A DNA stretch of 64,000 nt from JBBQVZ01 sp963695975. GTDB lineage: Bacteria > Actinomycetota > UBA4738 > HRBIN12. Under the pieces are notes generated by a model, which was not told the origin of the DNA, searched no databases, and worked only from the letters and a program-made list of their open reading frames with translations. Positions 16,301 to 24,325 of this stretch are shown here, one piece after another (within the stretch, counting starts at the first letter, position 1; every line of letters starts with the position of its first letter). Both the position numbers and the translations under genes were made by a program. The stretch covers positions 67,313 to 131,312 of the forward strand of contig CAVOIB010000001.1 of assembly GCA_963695975.1 (NCBI GenBank). Direction: 5' to 3'.

Positions 16301-16784
16301 CCATCGCCGTGTACTCGGAACGGAGGTCCGAGCCGACCTGGCCGACGACGACCGGTCCGGTGTTGATGCCGACCCGGACGTCGAGGTCGAGCCCTCGCTC
16401 CGCCTTCAGCCGTTCCTTGAACGGCGCGATCGCCGAGACGATCTCGAGCCCCGACATCACGGCTCGCTGCGGGTCGTCCTCGTGCGCGGTCGGAGCGCCG
16501 AAGAACGCGAGGATCGCGTCGCCCATCAGTCGCGCGACGGTGCCCTCGTGGCGCACGACGGGTTCGATCAGGAGCTCGTACGCCGAGTTCATGATGTCGG
16601 TCCACGCCTCGGCGTCGAGCGTCTCCGCCATCGCCGTCGAGCCGCGGACGTCGCAGAACAGCATCGTCACGACGCGACGCTCACCCGAGCGCTCATCGGC
16701 CGCTTCCGCGAGCTTCGCGCCGCACGCGTTGCAGAACCGCGAGCCCTCCGGGTTCGACGCGCCGCAGACCGAGCAGGCAGGCAT
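13305..16784 (-). CDS. Zinc-ribbon / class III nucleotide cyclase / AAA ATPase / TPR protein
   Basis: 1159-residue multi-domain signalling protein. Residues 1-21 are a zinc ribbon (CSVCG, CNACG). A class III cyclase domain follows at about 38-215 with metal-binding Asp in LFCDVRGST and MGDAILAFF, and the transition-state Asn/Arg in GDAVNVAARM. A STAND-type ATPase comes next: Walker A VGEPGIGKSRL near 265 and Walker B-like IVFEDLHW near 395. TPR-like repeats fill 640-1150. The ATG at 16784 is 6 nt from a TACCCT hexamer on the minus strand, a leaderless start. It probably makes cAMP in response to a ligand sensed by the ATPase/TPR part. Cytosolic. Confidence 0.92.
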   Translation of the reverse strand: MPACSVCGASNPEGSRFCNACGAKLAEAADERSGERRVVTMLFCDVRGSTAMAETLDAEAWTDIMNSAYELLIEPVVRHEGTVARLMGDAILAFFGAPTAHEDDPQRAVMSGLEIVSAIAPFKERLKAERGLDLDVRVGINTGPVVVGQVGSDLRSEYTAMGDAVNVAARMEQTAEPGTVQITEDTFRLVADLFDVEDLGRIEVKGKREPLPAYRVRGRLAAPWRVRAGRTLETPLVGRERELERVRSALERTGQGVGTVVLLVGEPGIGKSRLVEEADAIWAELEPEDDRRWDRWYCVPYDAMQPYAQYRRLIRERAGIDERDPPDVARSKIAALMGALAHEDFREQSERVTRALLGVELEDEEPLEGEAFQRAATELVVGATLVHGGRHLIVFEDLHWCDQASLDLVRATTALVAEQPYVVVATFRPDPNAVSWGFKEWLERELADRTETIALEPLDGRESERLIDELLPGAELPPELRDRILERTEGNPLFVQEVVRSLVDAGALERAGEVLRLTDDIAVRSIPNTVQSLITVGFDRLPERTRRTLQTAAVIGRTFDEDVLRSVIGDGEVGGDLRELERRDLIRAVTGSPGEYTFRHALTQEAAYDSLLVKHRREIHHRVAEGIEAGSADRLADVAALLVHHYVEAGDDEATLRFALLAGETARRLYANSEAAAHYRTAIDAGLRLGADAEVLRSAFGERGGSLEVAGRHHEAVAGYEEMRKIARERGDEAMELDANMALALLYGTPSPLFDPEVGRKLSEENAVVARRLGDRAAEARALWNVVVSNIYGNGDDDRAVEAGEASLAIARELGAREQVAFTLQDVSRADMSRGDFPTAWERLSEARGIWEELGNIPMLGENLTASSLMRLIRGEHANAMEEARRAFAISEEIGNRWGASYALIPVYRIELDLGRVGDAIASIDGSRELGEQGGFAYAAVESRAEFASVVAWAGDGERALALADEAYAIALERIAPGVMVATVARAEALLALGDLEGAREALAGFVSAKLPEIQRSFTVAAAGLTRSRLELAAGAPAAAAGAAEPLLERLRATGAEIFVAEALATLARARVAAGELDDAERLVGESLERSSRLGERLARWSALEVLAEIRGRRGDADGAADARREIRAIADEVTRHIDDDALRRGFAARAAAAGGSTR

Positions 16785-16824
16785 GGCGGCAGGGTAGGCC
16801 CGCGGGGTGGCCGGCGCGAGTCGG

Positions 16825-17171
16825 GAGCTAGCCCGACCCCGAGCGACGCGAGGAGCCTTTCGCCACGCGCCCGGGCGTTGTCGTCGCCGGCCAGCCGGGC
16901 GTGGCTGAGCAACGCCATCGCCTCCTCGAACGGATCGCCGTGGACGCGCCACCGTTCGGCCACCTTGGCGTACGCGACCCCGGCGTCGGGATCGCCGTCG
17001 GCATCGGCCAGCATCGCTCGCGGGGGCGTCGACGACCTCGGCGTCGTTCGACGCACCCGCGGGCTCGGCGGCCGCGAGGAGGCGCCGCGCCCTCGCCGCC
17101 CGGGGGAGCCGGCCGTACGCGACCTCGCGGATCAGGGCGTGCTCGAACCCGAACGCCTCCAGCCTGGGCAT
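16825..17171 (-). pseudogene. Remnant of another AAA/TPR cyclase-type gene
   Basis: Two frame-separated pieces belong to the same family. One reads LEAFGFEHALIREVAYG followed by RLPRAARAR (17171-17063), the conserved end of the ATPase module; the other reads GVAYAKVAERWRVHGDP followed by a short AMALLSHARLAG segment (about 17014-16825), a typical TPR C-terminus. The cyclase, Walker and most TPR parts are missing, so a large internal deletion and a frameshift have occurred. It lies directly upstream of the intact cyclase gene in the same orientation. Confidence 0.6.
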
Positions 17172-17359
17172 CGACGTCGTCCGCGGCTCGAGCAATAGGC
17201 CGGGCGATAGGTTCGGTGGTAAAGACAGTGGCAAGCCGCTGACCAGCGGCTCTACGCAGGACATCGCGGCCCGATGCGGGCATCTTCGTCAGCACTCGGC
17301 GAAGATCGGCGTCCTTCATGCTCCAGTATCGGTGCGGAGACTACTCGTAAGAGGGTCGC

Positions 17360-17465
17360 AGGTGTGGACCGAGCGGCACCGTTCGAACAGGAGAGCGTGA
17401 CCGGGCTGGGGACCCGACCCAACAAGCCGATCGCTCGTTCCCGTGAGGACCTCGCGCTCTCGACA
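17360..17465 (-). pseudogene. DUF192 gene remnant
   Basis: Two frames together give RERAIGLLGR and then GHALLFERCRSVHT, the core of DUF192, before similarity stops. At DNA level a run around TCGAACGGTGCCGCTC-GTCCACAC is shared with the intact DUF192 gene at 12.6 kb with one mismatch. It has a one-base frameshift and no 3' half. Like the intact copy it is close to a tRNA gene. Confidence 0.6.
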
Positions 17466-17545
17466 TGCCACCGACCCCGAGGTCCCGACAACGTGCTGCT
17501 CACGGGAAACACGCTACGGCGCGGCGCCGACATCGCCGGATGACG

Positions 17546-17620
17546 TGGGCCTGGCAGGATTCGAACCTGCGACACGAGGGTTAAAAGCCCCCTGCTCTGA
17601 CCGGGCTGAGCTACAGGCCC
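17546..17620 (-). tRNA. tRNA-Lys (TTT)
   Basis: 75-nt cloverleaf: acceptor GGGCCTG/CAGGCCC, D-arm GCTCAGCCCGGTCAGAGC, anticodon loop CTTTTAA with anticodon TTT, T-loop TTCGAAT, discriminator A, CCA not encoded. Confidence 0.95.
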
Positions 17621-17761
17621 TTCCCGCGGGATTGTACGGATGCGGTCTGTGACCAAGGCGGCTCATCTTCCGACGTCTGGGTCGGCTCCTGTAGGGTTTC
17701 CGAGTGCATGCCAGGGCTGCCTGGATGCATCCACGTCTGGCGGCCTTCTTTGGAGGAGTCT

Positions 17762-19411
17762 TTGGTCACGAAGGACACTCTCCATCGCGGTCACGAGTCC
17801 TTCGCACGCCACGCGTGGGGGGATGCGTACGCCCAACTGTCGTCAGCGGATCGCGAAGCGTTCCTCGACCCCGAGGATCTCGAGTTGCTCGCGACGGCTG
17901 CCTACTTGGTCGGCAAGGACATCGAAAGCGCCGAAGTGTGGACCCGTGCGCATCAAGGGTTCCTCAGCCGGGAGGACGTGCCCGGAGCTGCCCGTTGCGC
18001 GTTATGGCTGGCCTTCGGGCTGCTGAACGCCGGGGAGGTAACCCAAGCCGGCGGCTGGATCGCAAGAGCCCGTCGCTTGCTCGTCGACGTCGAGCCTGAC
18101 TGCGTCGAGCGGGGCTATCTGCTCTTGCCGGCCGCCCTCCAGAGTTTCGAAGAAGGCGATGTCGCGGCTGCGTATGCCATGTTCGAACAGGCCGCCAAGA
18201 TCGGCGATCGCTTCCGCGACCAGGATCTCGTGACCCTGGCCCGGCACGGCCTTGGGCAGGCCCTGATCGCGCTGGGCAAGCCCGCGGAGGGGATGGCGCT
18301 GCTCGACGAGGTTATGGTCGCCGTCACGGCCGGCGAGGTTTCTCCGATCATCGCCGGGACGGTCTACTGCGGGGTGATCGAGGCCTGCCAGGAGGTCTTC
18401 GACCTGCGTCGCGCGCAAGGGTGGACCGCGGCACTGAGCCACTGGTGCGAGTCTCAGCCGGATCTGGTGCTCTATCGCGGTCAGTGTCTGGTGTACCGCG
18501 CCGAGATCATGCAGCTGCACGGCACGTGGGCGGATGCCATGAACGAGGCGCATCTCGCTCGTGATCGACTCTCCCAGCCGGAGGGCCAGCCGGCGGTGGG
18601 GATGGCCCTCTACCGACTTGCCGAGCTGCACCGACTGCGCGGTGAATTCGCTGAGGCCGAAGAGAATTACCGCCAAGCCAGTCAGTGGGGTCGAAGCCCT
18701 AATCCGGGTCTCGCGCTCTTGCGACTGGCGCAGGGTCGGGTCGATGCCGCGCAGGCGGGTGTTCGCGGCGTGGTCGACGAAGCAGATGCCGGAGTGACCC
18801 GGGCCAAGGTGCTCCCTGCCTACATCGAGATCATGCTCGCCGCCGGAGACACCGCTGCGGCAGGGGAGGCAGCCGCTGAGCTGTCGGAGTTCGCCGTTGA
18901 GATCGACTCGCCTCTCTTGCTTGCCGCGGCTGCGTACGCCACGGGAGCAGTCCTTCTATCCGAAGGCGAGGCGCGAGCCGCGCTCGGGCCGTTACGGCGC
19001 TCGTGGGAGATATGGCAGGAGCTCGAAGCGCCGTACGAAGCTGCGCGCGCTCGGGTGCTGACGGGTCTTGCCCGCCGCGAACTCGAAGATGAGGACGCGG
19101 GAGAGATGGAGTTCGATGCCGCTCGGCGGATCTTCCAGCGTCTGGGCGCGGCGCCAGATCTCCGCCGTGTGATGGGGCTGATGCTGAAGCCTGGATCGAA
19201 GGCCGAGGGCGAGCTCTCCCCGCGCGAGTTGCAGGTGCTTCGCCTCGTGGCCGCCGGAAAGACCAATCGATCGATAGCCGCTGAGCTGTTCATCAGCGAC
19301 AAGACGGTCGCTCGTCATGTCAGCAACATCTTCACCAAGCTGGGGGTGGATTCCCGATCCGCCGCCACAGCGCACGCCTATCAGCACGGCCTCGTCGATA
19401 CGACTACATAG
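17762..19411 (+). CDS. LuxR-family transcriptional regulator with TPR-like sensor region
   Basis: 549 residues. Residues 1-475 are an all-helical TPR-like region (for example YRLAELHRLRGEFAEAEENY and AARARVLTGLARRELEDED); residues 483-535 form a LuxR/GerE helix-turn-helix with SPRELQVLRLVAAGKTNRSI and ISDKTVARHVSNIFTKLGV. It lacks the ATPase module of larger MalT/LAL regulators. The start is a TTG at 17762 with GGAGGAG at 17752-17758; codons upstream are not family-like. It probably controls transcription according to a protein or small-molecule ligand bound by the TPR part. The alpha/beta hydrolase gene follows in the same direction and may be a target. Confidence 0.9.
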   Translation: MVTKDTLHRGHESFARHAWGDAYAQLSSADREAFLDPEDLELLATAAYLVGKDIESAEVWTRAHQGFLSREDVPGAARCALWLAFGLLNAGEVTQAGGWIARARRLLVDVEPDCVERGYLLLPAALQSFEEGDVAAAYAMFEQAAKIGDRFRDQDLVTLARHGLGQALIALGKPAEGMALLDEVMVAVTAGEVSPIIAGTVYCGVIEACQEVFDLRRAQGWTAALSHWCESQPDLVLYRGQCLVYRAEIMQLHGTWADAMNEAHLARDRLSQPEGQPAVGMALYRLAELHRLRGEFAEAEENYRQASQWGRSPNPGLALLRLAQGRVDAAQAGVRGVVDEADAGVTRAKVLPAYIEIMLAAGDTAAAGEAAAELSEFAVEIDSPLLLAAAAYATGAVLLSEGEARAALGPLRRSWEIWQELEAPYEAARARVLTGLARRELEDEDAGEMEFDAARRIFQRLGAAPDLRRVMGLMLKPGSKAEGELSPRELQVLRLVAAGKTNRSIAAELFISDKTVARHVSNIFTKLGVDSRSAATAHAYQHGLVDTTT

Positions 19412-19451
19412 GAATACCCATCCCGCCTCGATCCAGAGGTTGGGTGTTCCT
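19410..19451 (+). terminator. Imperfect stem-loop after the LuxR gene
   Basis: AGGAATACCCATC (19410-19422) pairs with GTTGGGTGTTCCT (19439-19451) apart from mismatches, with a 16-nt loop. No U tract follows. It may terminate or attenuate transcription before the hydrolase gene. Confidence 0.4.
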
Positions 19452-19513
19452 CCCGATGTGTGACCCCCGGCGCCCCCATAGCGTGTGCTCGTCGCCGAGA
19501 GATGGAGGGTCGC

Positions 19514-20470
19514 ATGGAAACGGGTGCCGAGCGGGACAGGCAACTCGAGGCCGCACAGGCGGTCTTGCTCGCGGAACTCGCCCCTGAGACGCGCGTTCGC
19601 CGCGTGCGTTGGTCGCAGGGAGAGACCCACGTGCTCGAGCTCGGCAGCGGGCCCCCCCTGCTCCTGGTGCACGGCGCCCTCAGCGGTGCCGCCGGATGGG
19701 TGCCGATCCTGCCCGAACTCGCACGGAACCGCCGGGTGTTCGCCGTGGATCTGCCGGGACATGGGTTGGCCGACCCGTTCGACTACACGGGTGTCGATCT
19801 ACTCGGGCTTGCTCAGACGTTCCTTCGCGACATCCTGGATGCACTGGAGGTCCCAACGGTCGACCTGGTCGCGAACTCGCTGGGCGGGCTCTTCTCCGCG
19901 ATCTTCGCGATCGAACATCCGGAGCGGGTGTCGCGGGTCGTCCTCGTCGGCGCTCCGGCCGGCGTGGATCGGGCGGTCCCGCTGCCGCTGCGGATACTGG
20001 GCCTTCCGCTCGTCGGGCACCCGCTCGCTCGGTCGATGACATCCAAGCTAACGCGGCAGAGCAACCGGAAGTTCTGGGGCCAGGTGCTGGTGACGCATCC
20101 CGCGTATCTCGGTGACTCGCTGCTCGATGAGGACATAGCGAGTGCGCGTCGGAATTCCGTCAGCGGCCTCAGCCTGCTTTTCCGCCTCGGTGACTTCAGA
20201 GGTCTGTCGCGTGATCTGATCCTCGGCGAGCGCTGGATGGAGCTCTCGGTGCCGACGTTGATGCTGTGGGGCGACCGCGACACGTTCTTCGGAGGACCCG
20301 AGAAGGGGGAGGCGATCGCTCGGAGGAATGCGAATCTCAGCGTGATCCGCATCCCGGGTGCGGGACACATCGCCTGGATCGACGACCCGGAGCGTGTGGT
20401 GCGCGAGGTCGACCGTTTCCTCGGGCATGTCGCCAACACAGAGATCTCTAACTCGGCTCCGGCACCCTAG
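19514..20470 (+). CDS. Alpha/beta hydrolase
   Basis: 318-residue alpha/beta-hydrolase fold protein. The oxyanion region HGALSGAAG is near residue 55, the nucleophile elbow reads ANSLGG with Ser near 122 (a variant of GxSxG), the acid is in LWGDRDTFFGG near 256 and the base His in GAGHIAW near 287. A cap region with several Leu/Arg-rich helices sits in the middle. No signal peptide. Of two possible ATGs the one at 19514 has GGAGGG about 5 nt upstream. Substrate unknown; the fold covers esterases, C-C hydrolases and haloperoxidase-like enzymes. Confidence 0.88.
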   Translation: METGAERDRQLEAAQAVLLAELAPETRVRRVRWSQGETHVLELGSGPPLLLVHGALSGAAGWVPILPELARNRRVFAVDLPGHGLADPFDYTGVDLLGLAQTFLRDILDALEVPTVDLVANSLGGLFSAIFAIEHPERVSRVVLVGAPAGVDRAVPLPLRILGLPLVGHPLARSMTSKLTRQSNRKFWGQVLVTHPAYLGDSLLDEDIASARRNSVSGLSLLFRLGDFRGLSRDLILGERWMELSVPTLMLWGDRDTFFGGPEKGEAIARRNANLSVIRIPGAGHIAWIDDPERVVREVDRFLGHVANTEISNSAPAP

Positions 20471-20566
20471 TGCTCGGTCGCCCGGCCTGTGCCGAGAAGT
20501 ACTAGGGTGATGTATATCGAGGAGGCCCCCCGGCGCATGTCTGGCTGAAGCCGGTCGGGAACGTTA

Positions 20567-20809
20567 TTGCTCACGGATCGACTGAAGGAATGGCGGCGCA
20601 AGCGTGCGAAAGCCGAAGGGGTGCCCGCGCGCGTCCTCCTACCGGATCGGACCCTCGACGGGATCGTCCGGAAGATGCCGAAGGACTGGGCGGACCTCGC
20701 GGGTATCCCAGGGATGGATCCGGCGAAGCTCGAACGGTACGGTGACGAGCTCCTCGCGATGGTGGCTGCCGTGGCCAGAAGCCGTGTCCTTCCTCCGGCC
20801 CTGACCTGA
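20567..20809 (+). CDS. Stand-alone HRDC-domain protein
   Basis: 80 residues forming one HRDC domain, the nucleic-acid-binding module usually found at the C-terminus of RecQ helicases and RNase D: LKEWRRKRAKAEGVPARVLL, then LDGIVRKMPKDWADLAGIPG followed by KLERYG. No helicase or nuclease part is attached. The frame upstream has a TGA at 20546-20548, so the only usable start is the TTG at 20567; an ATG with AGGAGG lies just before that stop, in the same frame. It is either a truncated RecQ/RNase D tail or a genuine small HRDC protein. Confidence 0.7.
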   Translation: MLTDRLKEWRRKRAKAEGVPARVLLPDRTLDGIVRKMPKDWADLAGIPGMDPAKLERYGDELLAMVAAVARSRVLPPALT

Positions 20810-20905
20810 CGAAGGTCTCCTCGCGCACCTCGGAAAGATCCTCGGGGAACCCTCCGCAGGCCTGCGGGCGTCCCAGGAACATTGCCCGGCCACAAGGAGG
20901 CCCCC

Positions 20906-21632
20906 GTGAGACGGATCAGCTACGTGATCGCGGGTGTCGTGCTCGGAGCGATCGTCGCCCTGCAGGCGCCGTCGTTCGCGCAGGACACCGGCTCGTCGGA
21001 CCCCAGCACCACGCAGCGCACCGTGACCGTGAGCGGCTCCGCCACGATCTCGTCGGCGCCGGACGAGGCGGTCGTCGGACTCGGCGTGCAGACCCAGGCC
21101 AACACCGCCCAGGGCGCACTGTCGCAGAACGCCGAGAAGATGATGAAGGTCCTCCAGGCGGTCGCGGACCAGGGCGTCAGCAAGGACGACATCGCGACCA
21201 CCTCCGTGAGCCTGTATCCGACGTACGGACAGAACGGCATGGACATCACCGGCTATCAGGCCTCGAACCAGGTCGACGTGACGCTGCACGACATGAACAA
21301 GGTCGGACCGGTGATCGACGCGGCGGTCGGCGCGGGCGCGAACTTCACGAACGGCGTCACGTTCCGCCTGTCCGATCAGAACCAGGGAGTGAACCAGGCA
21401 CTCACCGCGGCCGTCGCCGATGCCCGGTCGAAGGCCGAGACGCTCGCCGCCGCCGGTGACGCGCAGCTCGGACAGGTCGTCACGATCCAGGAGACGTCGG
21501 TGCCCACGGGCCCGCCGATCTACTACGACAGGATGGCGATGGGAGCCGCCGAAGCGTCGGCGCCGACACCCGATCGAGCCGCCGACGCTCGAGACCCAGG
21601 TCTCGATCACGGTGGTGTGGTCCCTGGTGTAG
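20906..21632 (+). CDS. SIMPL (DUF541) domain secreted protein, frameshifted near the 3' end
   Basis: Exported protein of about 241 residues. A GTG start with AAGGAGG 5 nt upstream begins a signal peptide (ISYVIAGVVLGAIVALQAP, cut near ASFAQD). The SIMPL domain follows: VTVSGSATISSAPDEAVVG, ALSQNAEKM and AVADARSKAETLAAAGDAQLG. In the given frame the end is scrambled and runs into nadE; if one C of the CCC at about 21568-21570 is removed the frame continues IEPPTLETQVSITVVWS and stops at 21632, the normal SIMPL C-terminus. I therefore give that end and treat the shift as an error or recent mutation. Function of the family is poorly known (periplasmic/outer-envelope stress). Confidence 0.85.
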
Positions 21633-21638
21633 GTCCCG

Positions 21639-23264
21639 CTACGTCGTCCCGTAGCGGTTGGTGATCGGCAGGCGGCGGTCGCGCCCGAACGCCTTCGGCG
21701 TGATCTTCACCCCGGGCGCGGCCTGCCGTCGCTTGTACTCGGCGCGATCGATCATCGTCGTCACGCGTTCCACCGTCGCCCGGTTGAACCCCCGGGCGAC
21801 GATCGCGTCCACGTCCAAGTCGTCCTCGACGTAGGACTCGACGATCGGATCGAGCACGTCGTACGGAGGCAGCGAGTCGGTATCGAGTTGACCGGGCCGG
21901 AGTTCCGCGGATGGGGGTTTCGTCATCGTCCGTTCGGGGATCGGCGCGCTCGATGGATGGACCTGCTCGTTCCGCCATCTCGCGACTTCGTACACGAGGG
22001 TCTTGGGCACGTCCTTGATGGGCGCGAACCCCCCGGCCATGTCGCCGTACAGGGTCGCGTACCCGACCGCGTACTCGCTCTTGTTCCCGGTCGCGAGGAC
22101 GAGCGATCCGAACGTGTTCGACAGCGCCATGAGCAGGTTGCCGCGCACGCGGGCCTGGATGTTCTCCTGGGCGATGCCCTCCGAGGTGCCAGCGAGGAGC
22201 TCCGCGAGCGTCCGCCGATAGGCCTCGAACACATCGGTGATCGGCACGACGTCGATCCGGACGCCGAGCCGCTCCGCACAATCCAGGGCGTCCTCGACGC
22301 TCTCGGCGGAGGAGTACGGCGAGGGCATCGCCAGCACGCGCACGGCCGCGGGACCGAGCGCGTCGGCCGCGAGCGTCGCGACGAGAGCCGAGTCGATCCC
22401 GCCCGACAGCCCGACCACGGCCTCCCGGAACCCGTTCTTCCGCACGTAGTCGCCGAGACCCAGCACGAGCGCCCGATAGACCTCCTCCGCGCCGCTCGGC
22501 CACACGGTGCCGTGATCCGAGGTCACCTCACCCTCGTCGCCGATCTCCACCAGGACGAGGTCCTCGTCGAACATCGGCGCCCGGGCGACGACCTCTCCGG
22601 CGGGAGAGACGACCATCGAGCCGCCGTCGAACACCAGCTCGTCCTGTCCGCCGACGGCGTTCACGTACACGATCCACGCGCCGGTCTGTCTCGCTCGGGC
22701 CCGGCAGATCTCCAGGCGGTCCTCGCCCTTCCCGTGGTGGTAGGGCGATCCGTTGATGTTCAGGATGACCCGCGGCCTGGTGCGGGCGTAGGTGTCGAAC
22801 GGCGCGTCGCCGTGCCACGCGTCTTCGCACACCGACAGGCCCAGCTCGGATGAGCCCATACGAACCGAACATGCGTCCTCGCCCGGAACGAAGTAGCGCT
22901 TCTCGTCGAACACGCCGAAGTTCGGGAGCTGGATCTTGTGGTAGCGGGCTTCGACACGACCGTCGCGCAGGAGCGCGGCCGCGTTGTGCAGGCCGTGCGC
23001 CGACCGATCGACGAACCCGGTCAGCACCGCGCAACCCGTCGACGTGGCGGTCGCCAGGGTATCGAGCGCGGCGAGGTTGTCGTCCACGAACGCGGTCCGA
23101 AGGACCAGATCCTCCGGCGGGTAACCGGTGATCGCGAGCTCGGGGAAGCAGATCAGGTCGGCGCCCGCGACGGCCGCTCTGGCCGTCCACTCGCCCATGC
23201 GCTCGATGTTCCCGTCGAGATCGCCGACGGTCGTGTTCAGCTGGCCGAGCGCGACGCGGACCAC
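21639..23264 (-). CDS. nadE: Glutamine-hydrolysing NAD+ synthase
   Basis: 541 residues, last step of NAD synthesis: deamido-NAD+ to NAD+ using glutamine. The N-terminal nitrilase-type glutaminase domain (1-265) shows Glu in FPELAITGYPP, Lys in HKIQLPNFG and Cys in LSVCEDAW. The synthetase domain has the ATP P-loop GLSGGIDSAL near residue 287 and NIQARVRGNLLMALSN, GNKSEYAVGY. The GTG start is 6 nt from a TAGGCT hexamer on the minus strand, a leaderless arrangement. It converges on the SIMPL gene with about 6 nt between true stops. Confidence 0.96.
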   Translation of the reverse strand: MVRVALGQLNTTVGDLDGNIERMGEWTARAAVAGADLICFPELAITGYPPEDLVLRTAFVDDNLAALDTLATATSTGCAVLTGFVDRSAHGLHNAAALLRDGRVEARYHKIQLPNFGVFDEKRYFVPGEDACSVRMGSSELGLSVCEDAWHGDAPFDTYARTRPRVILNINGSPYHHGKGEDRLEICRARARQTGAWIVYVNAVGGQDELVFDGGSMVVSPAGEVVARAPMFDEDLVLVEIGDEGEVTSDHGTVWPSGAEEVYRALVLGLGDYVRKNGFREAVVGLSGGIDSALVATLAADALGPAAVRVLAMPSPYSSAESVEDALDCAERLGVRIDVVPITDVFEAYRRTLAELLAGTSEGIAQENIQARVRGNLLMALSNTFGSLVLATGNKSEYAVGYATLYGDMAGGFAPIKDVPKTLVYEVARWRNEQVHPSSAPIPERTMTKPPSAELRPGQLDTDSLPPYDVLDPIVESYVEDDLDVDAIVARGFNRATVERVTTMIDRAEYKRRQAAPGVKITPKAFGRDRRLPITNRYGTT

Positions 23265-23308
23265 GACGGAAGCCTACGCGACCGGGCCCTCCACCCTGCT
23301 ACCGCTGG

Positions 23309-23779
23309 TTACTCGGTCCCGCCGATGTCGACGTTGTACGCCTCCCAGACGAGGTCGGCGCCCTTCTGCCGATGGCGAACGACCGCGCCGATCAGGCGTT
23401 GCAGGTCGTCGCGCGCCTTGTCGAGCGGCCAGACGTCGGTCCCCACCTCTCCCAGCTCCAGCTTGGCCAGGAGCGTCCCGATCGACCGATCGATCGTGGG
23501 ATGCTCCTCGCGGAGACGGCCGACGGTACCCACGAGCCGCGGAGCGCGCTCCATGATCTCCTCGTACAGGCCACCGGGCTTCTCCGTCACGATCACGTGC
23601 TGATCGAATGCGTCACGCACGCCGACCATGTCCTTCGTGACCTGGGCACTCCACGCCTCGACGCGGCCGGCGGCCGGCGAGCTGATCGCCATCTCCAGCT
23701 GCACGATCGCGTCGTGAAGGGTCTGGCGGCGCTTCTTGGCCTCGCCCAGGGCTCTGGTGAGTCGTTCGTTCGGCTCCAT
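23309..23779 (-). CDS. Conserved hypothetical helical protein, possibly hemerythrin-like
   Basis: 156 residues, mostly alpha-helical, ending in a striking AYNVDIGGTE tail. Scattered His, Glu and Asp (HDAIVQLE, DQHVIVTE, REEHPTIDRSIG, VRHRQKGADLVWEAY) could suit a hemerythrin-like four-helix bundle, but the spacing is not a clean HHE pattern and I would not assert metal binding. A TAGAGT hexamer on the minus strand ends 6 nt before the ATG, a leaderless start. It lies behind nadE's promoter region in the same direction, with no obvious functional link. Confidence 0.72.
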   Translation of the reverse strand: MEPNERLTRALGEAKKRRQTLHDAIVQLEMAISSPAAGRVEAWSAQVTKDMVGVRDAFDQHVIVTEKPGGLYEEIMERAPRLVGTVGRLREEHPTIDRSIGTLLAKLELGEVGTDVWPLDKARDDLQRLIGAVVRHRQKGADLVWEAYNVDIGGTE

Positions 23780-23868
23780 CCACCCACTCTACGGGGCCTC
23801 GTCGAGCGTGCGCAAGCCGGGCGCTTGCGGGTATCGTTCCGTGGCAGATCACTCCAAGGAGGCACGTG

Positions 23869-24258
23869 ATGACCGCTCCCCGCATCCGCACGCTTATCGC
23901 CGTCCTCGCGACGGTCGCGCTTACGACGACGGTCGGGGCGACCGCCGCCGCCCACCCGGCAACCCGCGGCCTGCCGACGCGCGACACCAAGATCGTCAAG
24001 GGCGTGGTCACGAGCTGGTCGCCGTCGGCGATCCGCATCTCCGATGGCGACACGATCAAGTGGAAGAGCGTGTCCGGCACGCACACGGTGACCGCCTACG
24101 GGGGGAACTGGAACTTCAACCACAGCCTCAACCAGGGCAGCACGGTCACTCACAAGTTCACCAAGGCGGGCACGTTCAAGTTCCGCTGCACGTTCCATTC
24201 ATCGCTCGTGGGCAACTCCTGCACCGGGATGTGCGGGAAGGTCGTCGTTTCAGCCTGA
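23869..24258 (+). CDS. Secreted cupredoxin (plastocyanin/azurin-like) protein
   Basis: About 129 residues with a signal peptide (LIAVLATVALTTTVGATAAA). The cupredoxin copper ligands are all visible: His in SGTHTVTAY, Cys in FRCTFHS, the following His in that segment and Met in GMCGKVVV at the end. The loop between the last ligands (SLVGNSCTG) is longer than in plastocyanin and contains an extra Cys pair with GMC. The ATG at 23869 follows AAGGAGG; a GTG one codon earlier is also possible. Likely a small extracellular electron carrier. A C-terminal fragment of a second copy lies at 36.8 kb. Confidence 0.86.
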   Translation: MTAPRIRTLIAVLATVALTTTVGATAAAHPATRGLPTRDTKIVKGVVTSWSPSAIRISDGDTIKWKSVSGTHTVTAYGGNWNFNHSLNQGSTVTHKFTKAGTFKFRCTFHSSLVGNSCTGMCGKVVVSA

Positions 24259-24325
24259 CGACGGCTTCCCTCTCGGCGCTCCCCGCGGCTAGACTCCGGA
24301 GGCGCCCCAGTCCCCGGAGGTAGCC

